NCBI RefSeq assembly: GCF_000287055.2
Contig: NZ_AJYQ02000121.1
Coordinates: forward strand, 1 to 50,586
Reading direction: 5' to 3'
Length of the DNA: 50,586 nucleotides
Origin: Vibrio genomosp. F10 str. ZF-129
Lineage (GTDB): Bacteria; Pseudomonadota; Gammaproteobacteria; Enterobacterales; Vibrionaceae
Positions 9,835-18,522 of the stretch are shown here, piece after piece. The notes beneath the pieces were generated by a model, which was not told where the DNA came from, did not search any database, and worked only from the letters and a program-made list of their open reading frames with translations. Both the position numbers and the translations under genes were made by a program. Numbering within the stretch: position 1 is the stretch's first letter; each line of letters begins with the position of its first letter.

Positions 9835-10623
9835 TTAGAGCTGTTGATTAACAAAGCTCATCATTTTGTCGACAGCAGAGATAACTTTTGAGTTCATCTC
9901 ATAGACACGCTGGGCTTCGATCATATTCACAAGCTCCTCGGTGACGTTCACGTTTGATGTTTCAAGCATGGATTGTCTCACTGAACCAAAACCATCTAAA
10001 CCAGGAACTCCCTCTTGAGGATCACCACTGGCACCGGTTGGAAGGTAAAGGTTCTGACCGATAGGCTCAAGGCCGCCTGGGTTAATAAAATCGACCGTGG
10101 TAATTTGTCCTAGAACTTGATTGTCCTGTTGCCCACGAATATTGACTGATACTTCACCGTCAGTACCGACCGTGATGCTGATAGCGTCATCTGGGATAAT
10201 GATCTCTGGCTCAAGTGAATATCCTGCGCCTGAGGTCACAATCGCCCCTTCATCGTTCACGGTAAACTGGCCATTTCGGGTATAGCCGATATTGCCGTCT
10301 GGCATCAATATTTGAAAAAAGCCATCGCCTTCAACCATCATATCTAAGCTATTGGTGGTCGTTTGCGTATTACCCTGCGTATGAACTTTTTGCGTCGCGA
10401 CGACTTTTGAACCTGCACCCAGCATTAAGCCGCTCGGTAGCTCGGTATTTTGTGAAGACTGACCGCCTGGCTGGTTGATGTTTTGATAGAACAGATCTTC
10501 AAAAACCGCGCGACTTTTCTTGTAACCAACGGTCGATGCGTTGGCAAGGTTGTTCGAAATCGTCGAAATGTTCGTCTGCTGGGCATCTAAACCCGTTTTA
10601 CTTACCCATAATGCCGGATGCAT
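9835..10623 (-). CDS. flgG: Flagellar distal rod protein FlgG
   Basis: A 262-residue distal rod subunit. The N-terminal rod signature is LDAQQTNISTISNNLANAST, and the C-terminal axial motif is ETSNVNVTEELVNMIEAQR. The chain has the normal FlgG length. It lies between flgF and flgH, and AGGAG is visible upstream of the ATG. Confidence 0.97.
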   Translation of the reverse strand: MHPALWVSKTGLDAQQTNISTISNNLANASTVGYKKSRAVFEDLFYQNINQPGGQSSQNTELPSGLMLGAGSKVVATQKVHTQGNTQTTTNSLDMMVEGDGFFQILMPDGNIGYTRNGQFTVNDEGAIVTSGAGYSLEPEIIIPDDAISITVGTDGEVSVNIRGQQDNQVLGQITTVDFINPGGLEPIGQNLYLPTGASGDPQEGVPGLDGFGSVRQSMLETSNVNVTEELVNMIEAQRVYEMNSKVISAVDKMMSFVNQQL

Positions 10624-10644
10624 AATCGTCTCCTTAAATTCTTA

Positions 10645-11394
10645 TTAGCTCATACGAAGCAGTGAATCGGACGCTTTGTCCATTTCTTCCGCCGTGCTCA
10701 TCATTTTAACTTGCATTTCAAACTGTCTTTGTAAGTCAATTAGGCTTGTCATTTCACCGACAGCATTGACGTTACTGCCTTCAACAGCGCCTGTGAGCAG
10801 TTTTACATTGGCATCCGCTTCGTATGCCGCATTAGGCTCTTTCGATCGAAAAAGACCATTAATATCTTTAAATAGAGAACGGTTATCGGTTTGAGTGAGT
10901 TTAATACGATCCACAATTTCCATCGCATCCGCCGGAGCCCCTTGAGGAACCACAGAGATGGTACCGTCGTTGCCGATCTCAACTTTACTGATAGGAATAG
11001 GTAGAGTTATCGGTGCACCTGTTTCCCCTAGTACAAGGTGACCCGAGGCATTAGTTAGCAGTCCATTTTGGTCAACTTTCAAATTACCGTTACGTGTTAG
11101 GCCTTCTTTCCCGGTGCTATCCATCACCGAGATCCAACCATTACCCTGAATGGTCACATCCAAATCACGGCCAGTGGTAATAACACTGCCTTGGGCAAAG
11201 TTTTGCCCCGGTCTCTCGGTCATACTGAATACACGAGTCGGTAGCCCTTCACCATACGCTTGCATAGAACGAGCTTGTGCTAGATCAGCACGAAAGCCTG
11301 TCGTACTAACGTTTGCTAAGTTGTTTGCTCTTAACTGCAACGCTTGCATATTTTGCTTAGCGCCGCTCATAGCGAGATAAAGAGTGCGGTCCAT
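10645..11394 (-). CDS. flgF: Flagellar proximal rod protein FlgF
   Basis: A 249-residue proximal rod subunit starting MDRTLYLAMSGAKQ. The start at 11394 is preferred over the in-frame ATG at 11430: GGAG lies 9 bases upstream, FlgF homologues begin this way, and the upstream ATG overlaps the sigma-54 promoter. The rod signature is QLRANNLANVSTTGFRADL; the C-terminus has NVNAVGEMTSLIDLQRQFE. It is the first gene of a unit with its own sigma-54 site and a terminator between it and flgE. Confidence 0.95.
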   Translation of the reverse strand: MDRTLYLAMSGAKQNMQALQLRANNLANVSTTGFRADLAQARSMQAYGEGLPTRVFSMTERPGQNFAQGSVITTGRDLDVTIQGNGWISVMDSTGKEGLTRNGNLKVDQNGLLTNASGHLVLGETGAPITLPIPISKVEIGNDGTISVVPQGAPADAMEIVDRIKLTQTDNRSLFKDINGLFRSKEPNAAYEADANVKLLTGAVEGSNVNAVGEMTSLIDLQRQFEMQVKMMSTAEEMDKASDSLLRMS

Positions 11395-11428
11395 AATGTG
11401 CTCCGATAACCAATGTTCCATGAGTACC

Positions 11429-11446
11429 AAGCAATAGACGTGCCAA
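11429..11446 (-). promoter_or_regulatory. Sigma-54 promoter of flgFGHIJ
   Basis: The minus strand reads TTGGCACGTCTATTGCTT, an exact match to the RpoN consensus TGGCACG-N4-TTGCT. It lies 35 bases before the flgF start, in the gap after flgE, so flgF-flgJ can be transcribed on its own. Confidence 0.88.
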
Positions 11447-11548
11447 TTTTTTAGTCTTTATTTATCAATCGGTTAGGGTGTATTGGGTTTTTGGGGGAAA
11501 GTTTTTGAGTGGGATGTAGGATCATTGCTGCCTAACACTGGCAACAAA

Positions 11549-11576
11549 ACCAAACCAGCTTTGCCGCTGGTTTGGT
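11549..11576 (-). terminator. Terminator between flgE and flgF
   Basis: A perfect 11-bp stem (11566-11576 with 11549-11559) encloses a 6-base loop, 28 bases past the flgE stop. The tract after the stem on the minus strand (TTTTGTTG) is short, so termination may be partial. Confidence 0.75.
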
Positions 11577-11604
11577 CTAACAGATGATTAAAGAAACAAA
11601 ATCA

Positions 11605-12903
11605 TTAACGGATCTGTAGGATATTTTGTTGCAATTGACTATGTACTTCTAGTGCACGTGAGTTAGCTTGGAAGTTACGTTGCGCAGAAATCAAGTCAAC
11701 CAGTTCTTGAGTCATATCAATATTCGATTGCTCAAGAGAGCCGTTATTGATAGAACCAAATGAACCTTTACCTGACTCACCCCAGATTTTGTCACCAGAG
11801 AACTGAGTTGAATCCCACTGAGTACCGCCTTTTTTATCGAGCCCCTGTTCATTTGGGACTCGAACCATACCAACACGACCCAAAGTCACGTTCTGACCAT
11901 TTGAGTAGGTACCTAAAACGCTACCGTATTCATCAAAGTCAATTTTGGTTAAGAAACCAGTAGTAGCACCATCTTGATTACTTTTGGTTATCTCGAATGG
12001 GGCGGCAAACTGTGTCGCAGCATCCAAATCAAACGCTAACACCTGAGTACCGTCTGCACCGTTAAGGTCAAGGCCTGCGGTCTCAAAACTGTCTGTCAAG
12101 ATGGGGTTCCCGCTGTTCATGCTTGCCAGTGTACCATCATTATTGAACTTCATTGTGTGTCCAACATGCCCCGTAGGCGACGCTGCATCACCGCCCGCAA
12201 CATTGATCATCTTCTCGCCTGCTGAATCCGTCACACTGTAGTATTGATTCCACGTGTTGGCCTGAGTCATGTCTTTCAAGTAATAGGTCGATAACTTGTA
12301 AGATTGCCCCATCGAGTCATAAATCGTGGTTGACGTTGCTCGGTTGTAGGTATCTGGATCGGTGTGATCAAATAAGGCTGGATCTTTAAGGTCACCGTTT
12401 GCTGGTAAGTTAGCACCCACTTCAATGGCACTGGTTTGTTTCGGTTTACCAAATTCAGCTGGAATATTAAGAGGCTCAGGCTCATAAGAAAGCACATCAC
12501 CGGTGTCTTTATTCACTTGATAGCCAAGTAAGTACTGATCATTGGCATTAACGATGTAGTTGTCTTTGTTTAAATGAAACGCACCATTACGCGTTAACTC
12601 GTTTTGTTGCGGAATCATTCGGTCTTTAGAAACCGCAAAGAAACCTGTTCCAGAAACACGCAAATCCAGTGGGTTATTGGTATAAATACTCGACCCTTCA
12701 TGGAACTGCTGAGCAACCTTATTCGCTTGAACACCTTTACCAGGTGTGGTTTTAGCGTTCGTAAATATCGAGGTTGAATATACATCGCCGAACTCTGCAC
12801 GAGATTCTTTAAAACCAAACGTATTGGCGTTGGCAATGTTGTTACTGGTTGTGTTCAAATCTAATTGAGAAGCGGATAACCCACTTAAAGATACATATGA
12901 CAT
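11605..12903 (-). CDS. flgE: Flagellar hook protein FlgE
   Basis: A 432-residue hook subunit. The N-terminal rod/hook signature is LDLNTTSNNIANANTFGFKE, and the C-terminal motif is QSNIDMTQELVDLISAQRNF. The variable middle (about residues 150-330) is the surface domain. It follows flgD and ends the flgBCDE unit before a strong hairpin. Confidence 0.97.
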   Translation of the reverse strand: MSYVSLSGLSASQLDLNTTSNNIANANTFGFKESRAEFGDVYSTSIFTNAKTTPGKGVQANKVAQQFHEGSSIYTNNPLDLRVSGTGFFAVSKDRMIPQQNELTRNGAFHLNKDNYIVNANDQYLLGYQVNKDTGDVLSYEPEPLNIPAEFGKPKQTSAIEVGANLPANGDLKDPALFDHTDPDTYNRATSTTIYDSMGQSYKLSTYYLKDMTQANTWNQYYSVTDSAGEKMINVAGGDAASPTGHVGHTMKFNNDGTLASMNSGNPILTDSFETAGLDLNGADGTQVLAFDLDAATQFAAPFEITKSNQDGATTGFLTKIDFDEYGSVLGTYSNGQNVTLGRVGMVRVPNEQGLDKKGGTQWDSTQFSGDKIWGESGKGSFGSINNGSLEQSNIDMTQELVDLISAQRNFQANSRALEVHSQLQQNILQIR

Positions 12904-12946
12904 TCTAAAATCTCCTATCTAGCTAGCCTATTTACTCAATAAAGAG

Positions 12947-13654
12947 CTATGCTTTGCCAACTTCTAGTACTTCAGCAAGTCGAACTGGCGATTCAAAGCC
13001 AGCTAGATTGAGCAGTACGTTACCATCACCTTTACCGAGAAGTACGCTATTCACGTTCGCATAAGTTGATACTTCAAACTCTTTGCTTTCTCCATCCAAC
13101 AATCCAGAGGCTTTCACCTTGTATTTGCCAGCCGGCAATGGATTACCGTTTTCGTCTTTACCGTCCCATACAACTTTGCTGTCTCCAGCAGGTTTCGCAC
13201 CCACTTCGAACGTACGCAGCAACTGTCCGGCTTCATCTTCAATACGAACAAATAAATTGTCCAAAGACTGAGGAAGCTTAACCATTGCTGACATAGCAGC
13301 GCCGTCTTGTTTCACCCCAGCAGCTCCTGGTACGAGTACATCTCTACCGACCAACGTCGATGCCTGTAGGGCTTGGTTAGAGGTCATTGAAGTGTTTAAG
13401 TTCTCGAACTGAGAATTCATTTTCCCAATGCCATCAACGGTTGCAAATGACGCCATTTGCGCGATCATCTGGTCGTTACTGACCGGCTTAAAAGGGTCTT
13501 GCTGAGCAAGCTGCTTCGTGAGGAGTGATAAGAAGTCTTCTTGTTTAAGATCCTGCTTACCCGTTGTGTCCTCAGTCTTCTTCTGCTCTTGAAGAGATTT
13601 AAGCTGATCAACATAGGACAAGCCGCTTTGACCAACGTTATTTATTCCAGCCAT
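12947..13654 (-). CDS. flgD: Flagellar hook-cap scaffold FlgD
   Basis: A 235-residue hook-assembly scaffold. The N-terminal conserved part has QEDFLSLLTKQLAQQDPFKP followed by NDQMIAQMASFATVDGI. The C-terminal part (about residues 110-235) contains an FlgD Ig-like segment with WDGKDENGNPLPAGKYKV. It sits between flgC and flgE. AGGAGG precedes the ATG closely. Confidence 0.97.
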   Translation of the reverse strand: MAGINNVGQSGLSYVDQLKSLQEQKKTEDTTGKQDLKQEDFLSLLTKQLAQQDPFKPVSNDQMIAQMASFATVDGIGKMNSQFENLNTSMTSNQALQASTLVGRDVLVPGAAGVKQDGAAMSAMVKLPQSLDNLFVRIEDEAGQLLRTFEVGAKPAGDSKVVWDGKDENGNPLPAGKYKVKASGLLDGESKEFEVSTYANVNSVLLGKGDGNVLLNLAGFESPVRLAEVLEVGKA

Positions 13655-13671
13655 TCGCTACCTCCTTATCC

Positions 13672-14088
13672 TTATTGACCCATCTGCAGCGTACGCAGCA
13701 GCATTTGTTTACTTGAATCTGCAACTTGAACATTCGTTTGGTACGCACGAGAAGCAGAAATCATGTTGGCCATTTCTTCCATAACATTGACGTTAGGTTT
13801 GTAGATATACCCTTCATCATTCGCTAATGGGTGGTCAGGGTTATATTCCGCACTAAGCGGTTTATCGCTTTCAACAATGCCTAATACTTTCACTGGTACG
13901 TTATGATCACGGTTATAACGTGCCTTACTCAACTCCGCCCCAAACACTGCGTGACGTGCTTTATACGTATCTTTTGCAGAGCTAGAGATACTGTCCGCAT
14001 TCGCTAGGTTACTAGAGGTGGTATTTAGACGAACGGATTCAGCGCTCATAGCAGAACCAGTCACATTGAATACATTAAATAAGCTCAT
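13672..14088 (-). CDS. flgC: Flagellar proximal rod protein FlgC
   Basis: A 138-residue proximal rod subunit. The rod signature is LNTTSSNLANADSISSSAKD, and the C-terminus has NVNVMEEMANMISASRAYQ. It abuts flgB with no spacer (flgB stop at 14089-14091, flgC ATG at 14086-14088), which suggests translational coupling. Confidence 0.97.
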   Translation of the reverse strand: MSLFNVFNVTGSAMSAESVRLNTTSSNLANADSISSSAKDTYKARHAVFGAELSKARYNRDHNVPVKVLGIVESDKPLSAEYNPDHPLANDEGYIYKPNVNVMEEMANMISASRAYQTNVQVADSSKQMLLRTLQMGQ

Positions 14089-14487
14089 CTAGTTACTCCC
14101 CTTAATGGCTTTGGTTAAGTTCTTGAACTTACTTCCTAAGAAGTCGAGTGATGCTTGGTGTCTGATCTGATTTTGCATAAATAAATTACGCTCTAAATCC
14201 ACGTCTACCGTGTTGCCATCACCGGTATCAGGTTGGGTTGGAATGCGGTATAAGCTTTCCCCTGTCACCTTCGTTGAGGCAGAGATGTGCCGACTATCTG
14301 TACGGCTAAGACCAATACTTGCCCCCGACGTTGCCGCCTGCAGTGCTTTATTGAAATCCATTCCTTTTGCTTTAAACCCAGGTGTGTTCGCCTGTGCAAT
14401 GTTGGTCGAAATGACCTCAGCATTGCGCTCACGTACGCCAACGGTGTGTTGGTGAATACCTAAAGCATTGTCAAAAGAAATAGCCAT
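14089..14487 (-). CDS. flgB: Flagellar proximal rod protein FlgB
   Basis: A 132-residue proximal rod subunit with the motif RNAEVISTNIAQANTPGFKA near the N-terminus and VDLERNLFMQNQIRHQASL near the C-terminus. It is the first gene of flgBCDE and is preceded by a GG-N10-GC sigma-54 site. Confidence 0.97.
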   Translation of the reverse strand: MAISFDNALGIHQHTVGVRERNAEVISTNIAQANTPGFKAKGMDFNKALQAATSGASIGLSRTDSRHISASTKVTGESLYRIPTQPDTGDGNTVDVDLERNLFMQNQIRHQASLDFLGSKFKNLTKAIKGSN

Positions 14488-14529
14488 AATTGCCTCAACT
14501 CAAAGAACTGACTGTTACTACATAGATAA

Positions 14530-14547
14530 AAGCAATTTGCATACCAA
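14530..14547 (-). promoter_or_regulatory. Sigma-54 promoter of flgBCDE
   Basis: The minus strand reads TTGGTATGCAAATTGCTT, with GG-N10-GC spacing and a good TTGCT -12 element. It lies 43 bases upstream of the flgB ATG. The rest of the gap to 14788 shows no gene; a short tandem repeat of CAATAAAC/CAATAAACC units is visible near 14741-14765. Confidence 0.82.
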
Positions 14548-14783
14548 CTTTAAAACTAATCACACAATTTACTTAGACCTGTACTTTTTCTGAAATTAAT
14601 CGTTGCAATTAATAGACCGCTTAATGTGTATCAGCATTAAGTAGCCAAATGAAGATTTTGATTGTCACTTTTATATTATACCCTAATGACTTCAAGATGC
14701 AGGCTATAGAGCACGGTCATTGATTCCAATGTCAGAAAAACAATAAACCAATAAACCAATAAACCAAAATACTTGGACAGAAA

Positions 14784-14813
14784 GAGAAAAAGCCCAGTCA
14801 ATGACTGAGCTTT
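14784..14813 (-). terminator. Terminator after cheR
   Basis: An 11-bp stem with one G-U pair (14803-14813 with 14789-14799) and a 3-base loop is followed on the minus strand by a T-rich tract. It lies about 40 bases past the cheR stop. Confidence 0.8.
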
Positions 14814-14852
14814 CTATAGTATACCGACTAACTAAGGTAACCTTTTGGCTAG

Positions 14853-15680
14853 CTACTTCAACTTGTAAATAATGCCAGGGTTACAACGCACCATCTCAAA
14901 CCGGTCGGTTAATCCCGTTAAAGACTCCGACGCTCCAAGTAACAAATATCCACCTGGGTTTAAGCTATTGGCCATTTGATTTAGCACTTGTGATTTCATT
15001 TCTGGTGAAAAGTAGATCAACACATTTCGACAAAAAATGATGTCAAACTTACCAATTAGCGCATAACTTTCCATTAAGTTTTGCGGGCGAAAGTTAACCA
15101 ATCGTTTCACGTTATCTTTCACTTTCATACGACCATCGCCAGCGTCTTCAAAAAATGTACGACGTCGTTCTGGCGATAAGCCTCTACCGAGTGCTAAATT
15201 ATCGTAAACACCAGCGCGGCACATATCGAGCATGGTTGCCGAAATATCCGTTGCTGTTATCGAAACATTCGGCAGCATACCTGGCTTACGCTGCTGAGTC
15301 TCTAAAATGGTCATCGCCATTGAATATGGCTCTTGGCCTGATGAACTGGCCGCAGACCAAATTTTAATGGGTCTTTTATTTGCAGCGACTTCTGGTAAAA
15401 GCTTTTCGGCTAACACCGCAAATGGGTAGGTGTCTCGAAACCATAATGTTTCATTGGTTGTCATAGCATCGACAGCGGCAACCCGTAAATCTCGATTTCG
15501 CCCAGTGACCACATCACGTAATAAATCGGATAATGAGCCAACATTAAATTTGGTGACTAAAGGGCTAAGACGGCTTCTTACTAGGTACTGCTTGCTATCA
15601 CCTAATACGATGCCACACTGGGATTCTAAGAAGCGGCTGAAATCACGATACTCTTGATCGCTTATTGTTATCGCTGTCAT
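14853..15680 (-). CDS. cheR: Chemotaxis methyltransferase CheR
   Basis: A 275-residue SAM-dependent methyltransferase that methylates glutamates of chemoreceptors in adaptation. The N-terminal helical domain (about residues 1-75) is followed by the catalytic domain with TTNETLWFRD, IWSAASSSGQEPYSMAM (SAM loop) and IIFCRNVLIYF. It is 12 bases downstream of cheV, so the two are probably one operon. The start has only a weak AGAG site, consistent with coupling to cheV. Confidence 0.95.
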   Translation of the reverse strand: MTAITISDQEYRDFSRFLESQCGIVLGDSKQYLVRSRLSPLVTKFNVGSLSDLLRDVVTGRNRDLRVAAVDAMTTNETLWFRDTYPFAVLAEKLLPEVAANKRPIKIWSAASSSGQEPYSMAMTILETQQRKPGMLPNVSITATDISATMLDMCRAGVYDNLALGRGLSPERRRTFFEDAGDGRMKVKDNVKRLVNFRPQNLMESYALIGKFDIIFCRNVLIYFSPEMKSQVLNQMANSLNPGGYLLLGASESLTGLTDRFEMVRCNPGIIYKLK

Positions 15681-15691
15681 TTATATCTCTT

Positions 15692-16618
15692 TTATTTTGT
15701 TAGTGCAGTTTTAACCGCATTACCCAGTTCATCAGGGTTAAATTTGGCGATAAATGCATTCGCACCCACTCGCTCAACCATCGCCTGATTAAAGACACCA
15801 CTTAACGACGAGTGTAAAATCACATACAGATTTTTCAAATCAGAATTACGCCTAATTTCAGCCGTGAGAGTGTAGCCATCCATTTCGGGCATTTCTATAT
15901 CGGAAATGACCAGAGAAATTTGGTCGTAAATACTTCCCTCTGCTGCCATTTCAACCAGTTTATCGTACGCTTCTTTACCGTCTTTCACGGCAATGGCTTC
16001 GAATCCAATAGAAACAATCGCTCTTTCTACCTGCTTACGCGCAACCGTTGAGTCATCAGCAATTAAGATCCGGCGAACAATTTCTTTCTCAGTTTCCGCT
16101 TGCGCTATTTCGGCCCCGATAGATTCATCCATTTTTTCATCAACTGGCGCAATTTCTGCAAGGATTTTTTCTACATCAAGGATCTCGACCAGTTCATTGT
16201 CAATGTTGGTTACAGCGGTCAAGTAGTTGGCTTTGCCAGCACCATCTGGTGGCGGTAAAATCGACTCCCAGTGCATGTTAATAATGCGCTCGACAGAGCT
16301 CACAAGGAATCCTTGAATCGTTCGGTTGAACTCCGAAATAACGACAAAACATTTATCAATATCGGTTGTTGGCCTACCGCCAATCGCTAGGCTCAAATCG
16401 ATGACAGAAATGGTTTGACCACGGATATGAGCAACGCCCTTAACTAAGGGGTTTAGATTTGGCATTGAAGTAAGTTTAGGGCATTGAAGTACTTCTTTTA
16501 CTTTAAATACGTTAATACCATAACGTTGACGCCCCATTAATCTGAACGTCAGTAGTTCTAATCGGTTTTGACCGACAAGTTGAGTACGCTGATTCACTGA
16601 ATCAAGAACACCGGTCAT
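15692..16618 (-). CDS. cheV: Chemotaxis coupling protein CheV (CheW-receiver hybrid)
   Basis: A 308-residue cytoplasmic protein with an N-terminal CheW-like domain (about residues 15-155, with HIRGQTISVIDLSLAIGG) and a C-terminal receiver domain (about 185-305). The receiver has the acidic pair in ILIADDSTVAR, the phospho-acceptor Asp in VISDIEMPEMDG and the conserved Lys in FIAKFNPDEL. CheV couples receptors to CheA and can be phosphorylated. GGAG lies 7 bases upstream of the start. It is divergent from flgA across 76 bases. Confidence 0.94.
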   Translation of the reverse strand: MTGVLDSVNQRTQLVGQNRLELLTFRLMGRQRYGINVFKVKEVLQCPKLTSMPNLNPLVKGVAHIRGQTISVIDLSLAIGGRPTTDIDKCFVVISEFNRTIQGFLVSSVERIINMHWESILPPPDGAGKANYLTAVTNIDNELVEILDVEKILAEIAPVDEKMDESIGAEIAQAETEKEIVRRILIADDSTVARKQVERAIVSIGFEAIAVKDGKEAYDKLVEMAAEGSIYDQISLVISDIEMPEMDGYTLTAEIRRNSDLKNLYVILHSSLSGVFNQAMVERVGANAFIAKFNPDELGNAVKTALTK

Positions 16619-16694
16619 AAGCTCATCTCCATATCAAACTTTTATCCCAAAAAGTGTTAGTCTACCGTAGGCTATGTAAAACCAGAGTAACAGA

Positions 16695-17441
16695 ATGATA
16701 TATTCTAAATCACATTGGTATTTCGTTACCATAACTAAGTGTAGAGCTTTCTATAAGTTTTATTGCAAGTCTATCGGCTTTTTATTAATTTTATTTAGTT
16801 TTTTTAGCTATTCAGCCACCAACGAGCAGATTGAAGCCATTCAGCAAAGCGCTGAGAACTATATATTAAATCACGTTGAGCACCCTGTTGGCGGTCAGCT
16901 TCAAGCTAGGGCCGCTAATATTGATTCACGGGTTTTTGCCACCGATTGCCCTAGCCCATTATTAGCGTCATCGTCTTCACTTAGCAATCAATCCAGTAAT
17001 ATCACTGTCTTAATTGAGTGTTCAGAAGACAACTGGAGACTCTATGTACCAGTGAGAATCACTACTTTGGGCCCTCAAGTGACACTCTCTTCCCCTCTTA
17101 ACCGAGGAGAAATCATTTCGGCTAATGATGTTACTATTAGTATGGTAGACCTACACCGTTTTCGTCGGCAAGGTTTTTCCTCACTAAATATGGTTATTGG
17201 GGCAAAAGTAAAACGAAACCTGAATGTTGGCAGTGTTATTCAAGAGAAAGATATTTGTGTCGTTTGTAGAAATGAAACCGTGGTAATCCGCGCGGTCAAA
17301 GAAGGGATGGCGATCACAACCAAGGGTATCGCTTTATCCGATGGCGTCGCTGGTGAACAGATTAGGGTGAAAAATAGTAAATCCAACCGTATAATTGAAG
17401 GAAGGGTAACTGGGATTAATCAAGTCACGGTTCAATTTTGA
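16695..17441 (+). CDS. flgA: Flagellar P-ring assembly chaperone FlgA
   Basis: A 248-residue periplasmic protein that helps P-ring (FlgI) polymerisation. The hydrophobic segment at about residues 28-40 (IGFLLILFSFFSYSA) is a signal peptide with a long N-terminal extension. The C-terminal half is the SAF/ChapFlgA domain, with LNRGEIISANDVTISMVDL and IRVKNSKSNRIIEGRVTG. No other start codon fits before the hydrophobic segment. The Shine-Dalgarno is weak (GAG). It heads flgA-flgM-flgN, though flgM has its own promoter. Confidence 0.92.
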   Translation: MIYSKSHWYFVTITKCRAFYKFYCKSIGFLLILFSFFSYSATNEQIEAIQQSAENYILNHVEHPVGGQLQARAANIDSRVFATDCPSPLLASSSSLSNQSSNITVLIECSEDNWRLYVPVRITTLGPQVTLSSPLNRGEIISANDVTISMVDLHRFRRQGFSSLNMVIGAKVKRNLNVGSVIQEKDICVVCRNETVVIRAVKEGMAITTKGIALSDGVAGEQIRVKNSKSNRIIEGRVTGINQVTVQF

Positions 17442-17481
17442 TTATCTGTTAAAGTTTTTCACTTTTTAGCGTGCAAAAGAT

Positions 17482-17508
17482 TAAAGTAATACTGACAATA
17501 GTCGATAG
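17482..17508 (+). promoter_or_regulatory. Sigma-28 (FliA) promoter of flgMN
   Basis: TAAA (17482-17485), exactly 15 bases, then GTCGATAG (17501-17508), a 6-of-8 match to the FliA -10. It lies about 40 bases upstream of flgM. Transcription of flgM by the sigma factor that FlgM inhibits is a known feedback arrangement. Confidence 0.8.
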
Positions 17509-17546
17509 TGACTGTACAGGTTCTCAATTTTAAAAAAGGCTAACAT

Positions 17547-17864
17547 ATGGCAGGTATAGATAATATACGAAGCGGGCAGACGATGACCTCATCAACACGC
17601 AGCGCTAATCGTACTGAATCTAACGCATCAAGCAGGACGCAATCGACTGAAAAGTCAGGTGGCTCTAAGCAAGATGCCGTTTCTTTAAGCCAGCAAGGCA
17701 AAGAAATCGGTGAAATGCACAATCAAATGGCAACCCAGACAAGTTTTGACGCAGCAAAAGTCTCTGCGATTAAAGAAGCCATCGCTAACGGTTCTTATAC
17801 CGTTGATTCAGAAAAACTGGCCGATAATATGATCAAGTTTGAAAAAGAACTTGGAGGCTTTTAA
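17547..17864 (+). CDS. flgM: Anti-sigma-28 factor FlgM
   Basis: A 105-residue negative regulator that binds FliA (sigma-28) until it is exported after hook completion. The N-terminal 50 residues are polar and low in complexity (Ser/Thr/Arg rich), as expected for the disordered export part. The C-terminal half has VSAIKEAIANGSYTVDSEKL and ADNMIKFEKEL, the sigma-binding FlgM signature. It lies between flgA and flgN. Confidence 0.95.
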   Translation: MAGIDNIRSGQTMTSSTRSANRTESNASSRTQSTEKSGGSKQDAVSLSQQGKEIGEMHNQMATQTSFDAAKVSAIKEAIANGSYTVDSEKLADNMIKFEKELGGF

Positions 17865-17918
17865 TCGTCACTCGCAATGAGTCACCAATAATCATTATTC
17901 AGTAAGAGACTTTAGAAT

Positions 17919-18347
17919 ATGGCAGCACTGGCAAGCTTGGTAGAATTCCAACTGAAAAATGCACATGATCTGTCAGCGTTACTTTCACAAGAGAAAGTGG
18001 CGATAACTCAGCGTGTCTCTAGTGATATCGAACGCCTCGCCAAAGAAAAAGTGACGCTGATTAGTCAACTTCAGAAAACCGATCAACGTATTGGCTCCCA
18101 TCCTGATGTTTCTAGCCTTACAGAAGAAGATGGGCCACTAAAACAAATGGTTAGCCAAATCAATTCCATAATACACGACTGCCAACAAGCAAACCTCGTA
18201 AATGGGGAAGCGCTACAACGTGCCCAGCTTAGCTATAACAAACTGAATAATATGATGCAGCAAAGCCATGGAAAAATCGGCATGACTTACAATGCAGGAG
18301 GGCAAACTCATACTCTATCCACTCTAGGCACGAACATTAAAGCCTAA
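17919..18347 (+). CDS. flgN: Flagellar export chaperone FlgN
   Basis: A 142-residue mainly helical protein, probably the cytoplasmic chaperone for FlgK and FlgL. It has the FlgN-like N-terminal helix (LVEFQLKNAHDLSALLSQEK), a long coiled-coil-prone centre, and the C-terminal NLVNGEALQRAQLSYNKLNN segment. It is 54 bases after flgM, its usual partner. Identification rests on position plus the family pattern. Confidence 0.9.
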   Translation: MAALASLVEFQLKNAHDLSALLSQEKVAITQRVSSDIERLAKEKVTLISQLQKTDQRIGSHPDVSSLTEEDGPLKQMVSQINSIIHDCQQANLVNGEALQRAQLSYNKLNNMMQQSHGKIGMTYNAGGQTHTLSTLGTNIKA

Positions 18348-18389
18348 TTTGTTTATTAATTCCCCCACCACAAACCTAACAATCAAATA

Positions 18390-18417
18390 CAAAAAAACGA
18401 CAATCGATATTGCCGTT
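18390..18417 (-). terminator. Terminator of flgOP (possibly bidirectional)
   Basis: A 9-bp stem (18409-18417 with 18396-18404, loop of four) is followed by seven T on the minus strand. The one imperfect position is a G-U pair on the minus-strand RNA but A-C on the plus strand. It therefore fits flgP better than flgN, which ends on the other side. Confidence 0.6.
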
Positions 18418-18522
18418 CTTAATTACCTAGAGCACATTCCACGTTAACGTTCATTTCTGGAGAAAATGAAATCGATTCGATGTTACGCTTGTTCAATTCA
18501 GCGGGTCTAAAACTCAGTCTCT

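Noticed and set aside
14741..14765. Short tandem repeat of about 8-9 bases (CAATAAAC type) as a CRISPR or phase-variable tract
   Set aside because: Only about three imperfect units, outside any coding region and without spacers; probably simple-sequence noise before the cheR terminator.
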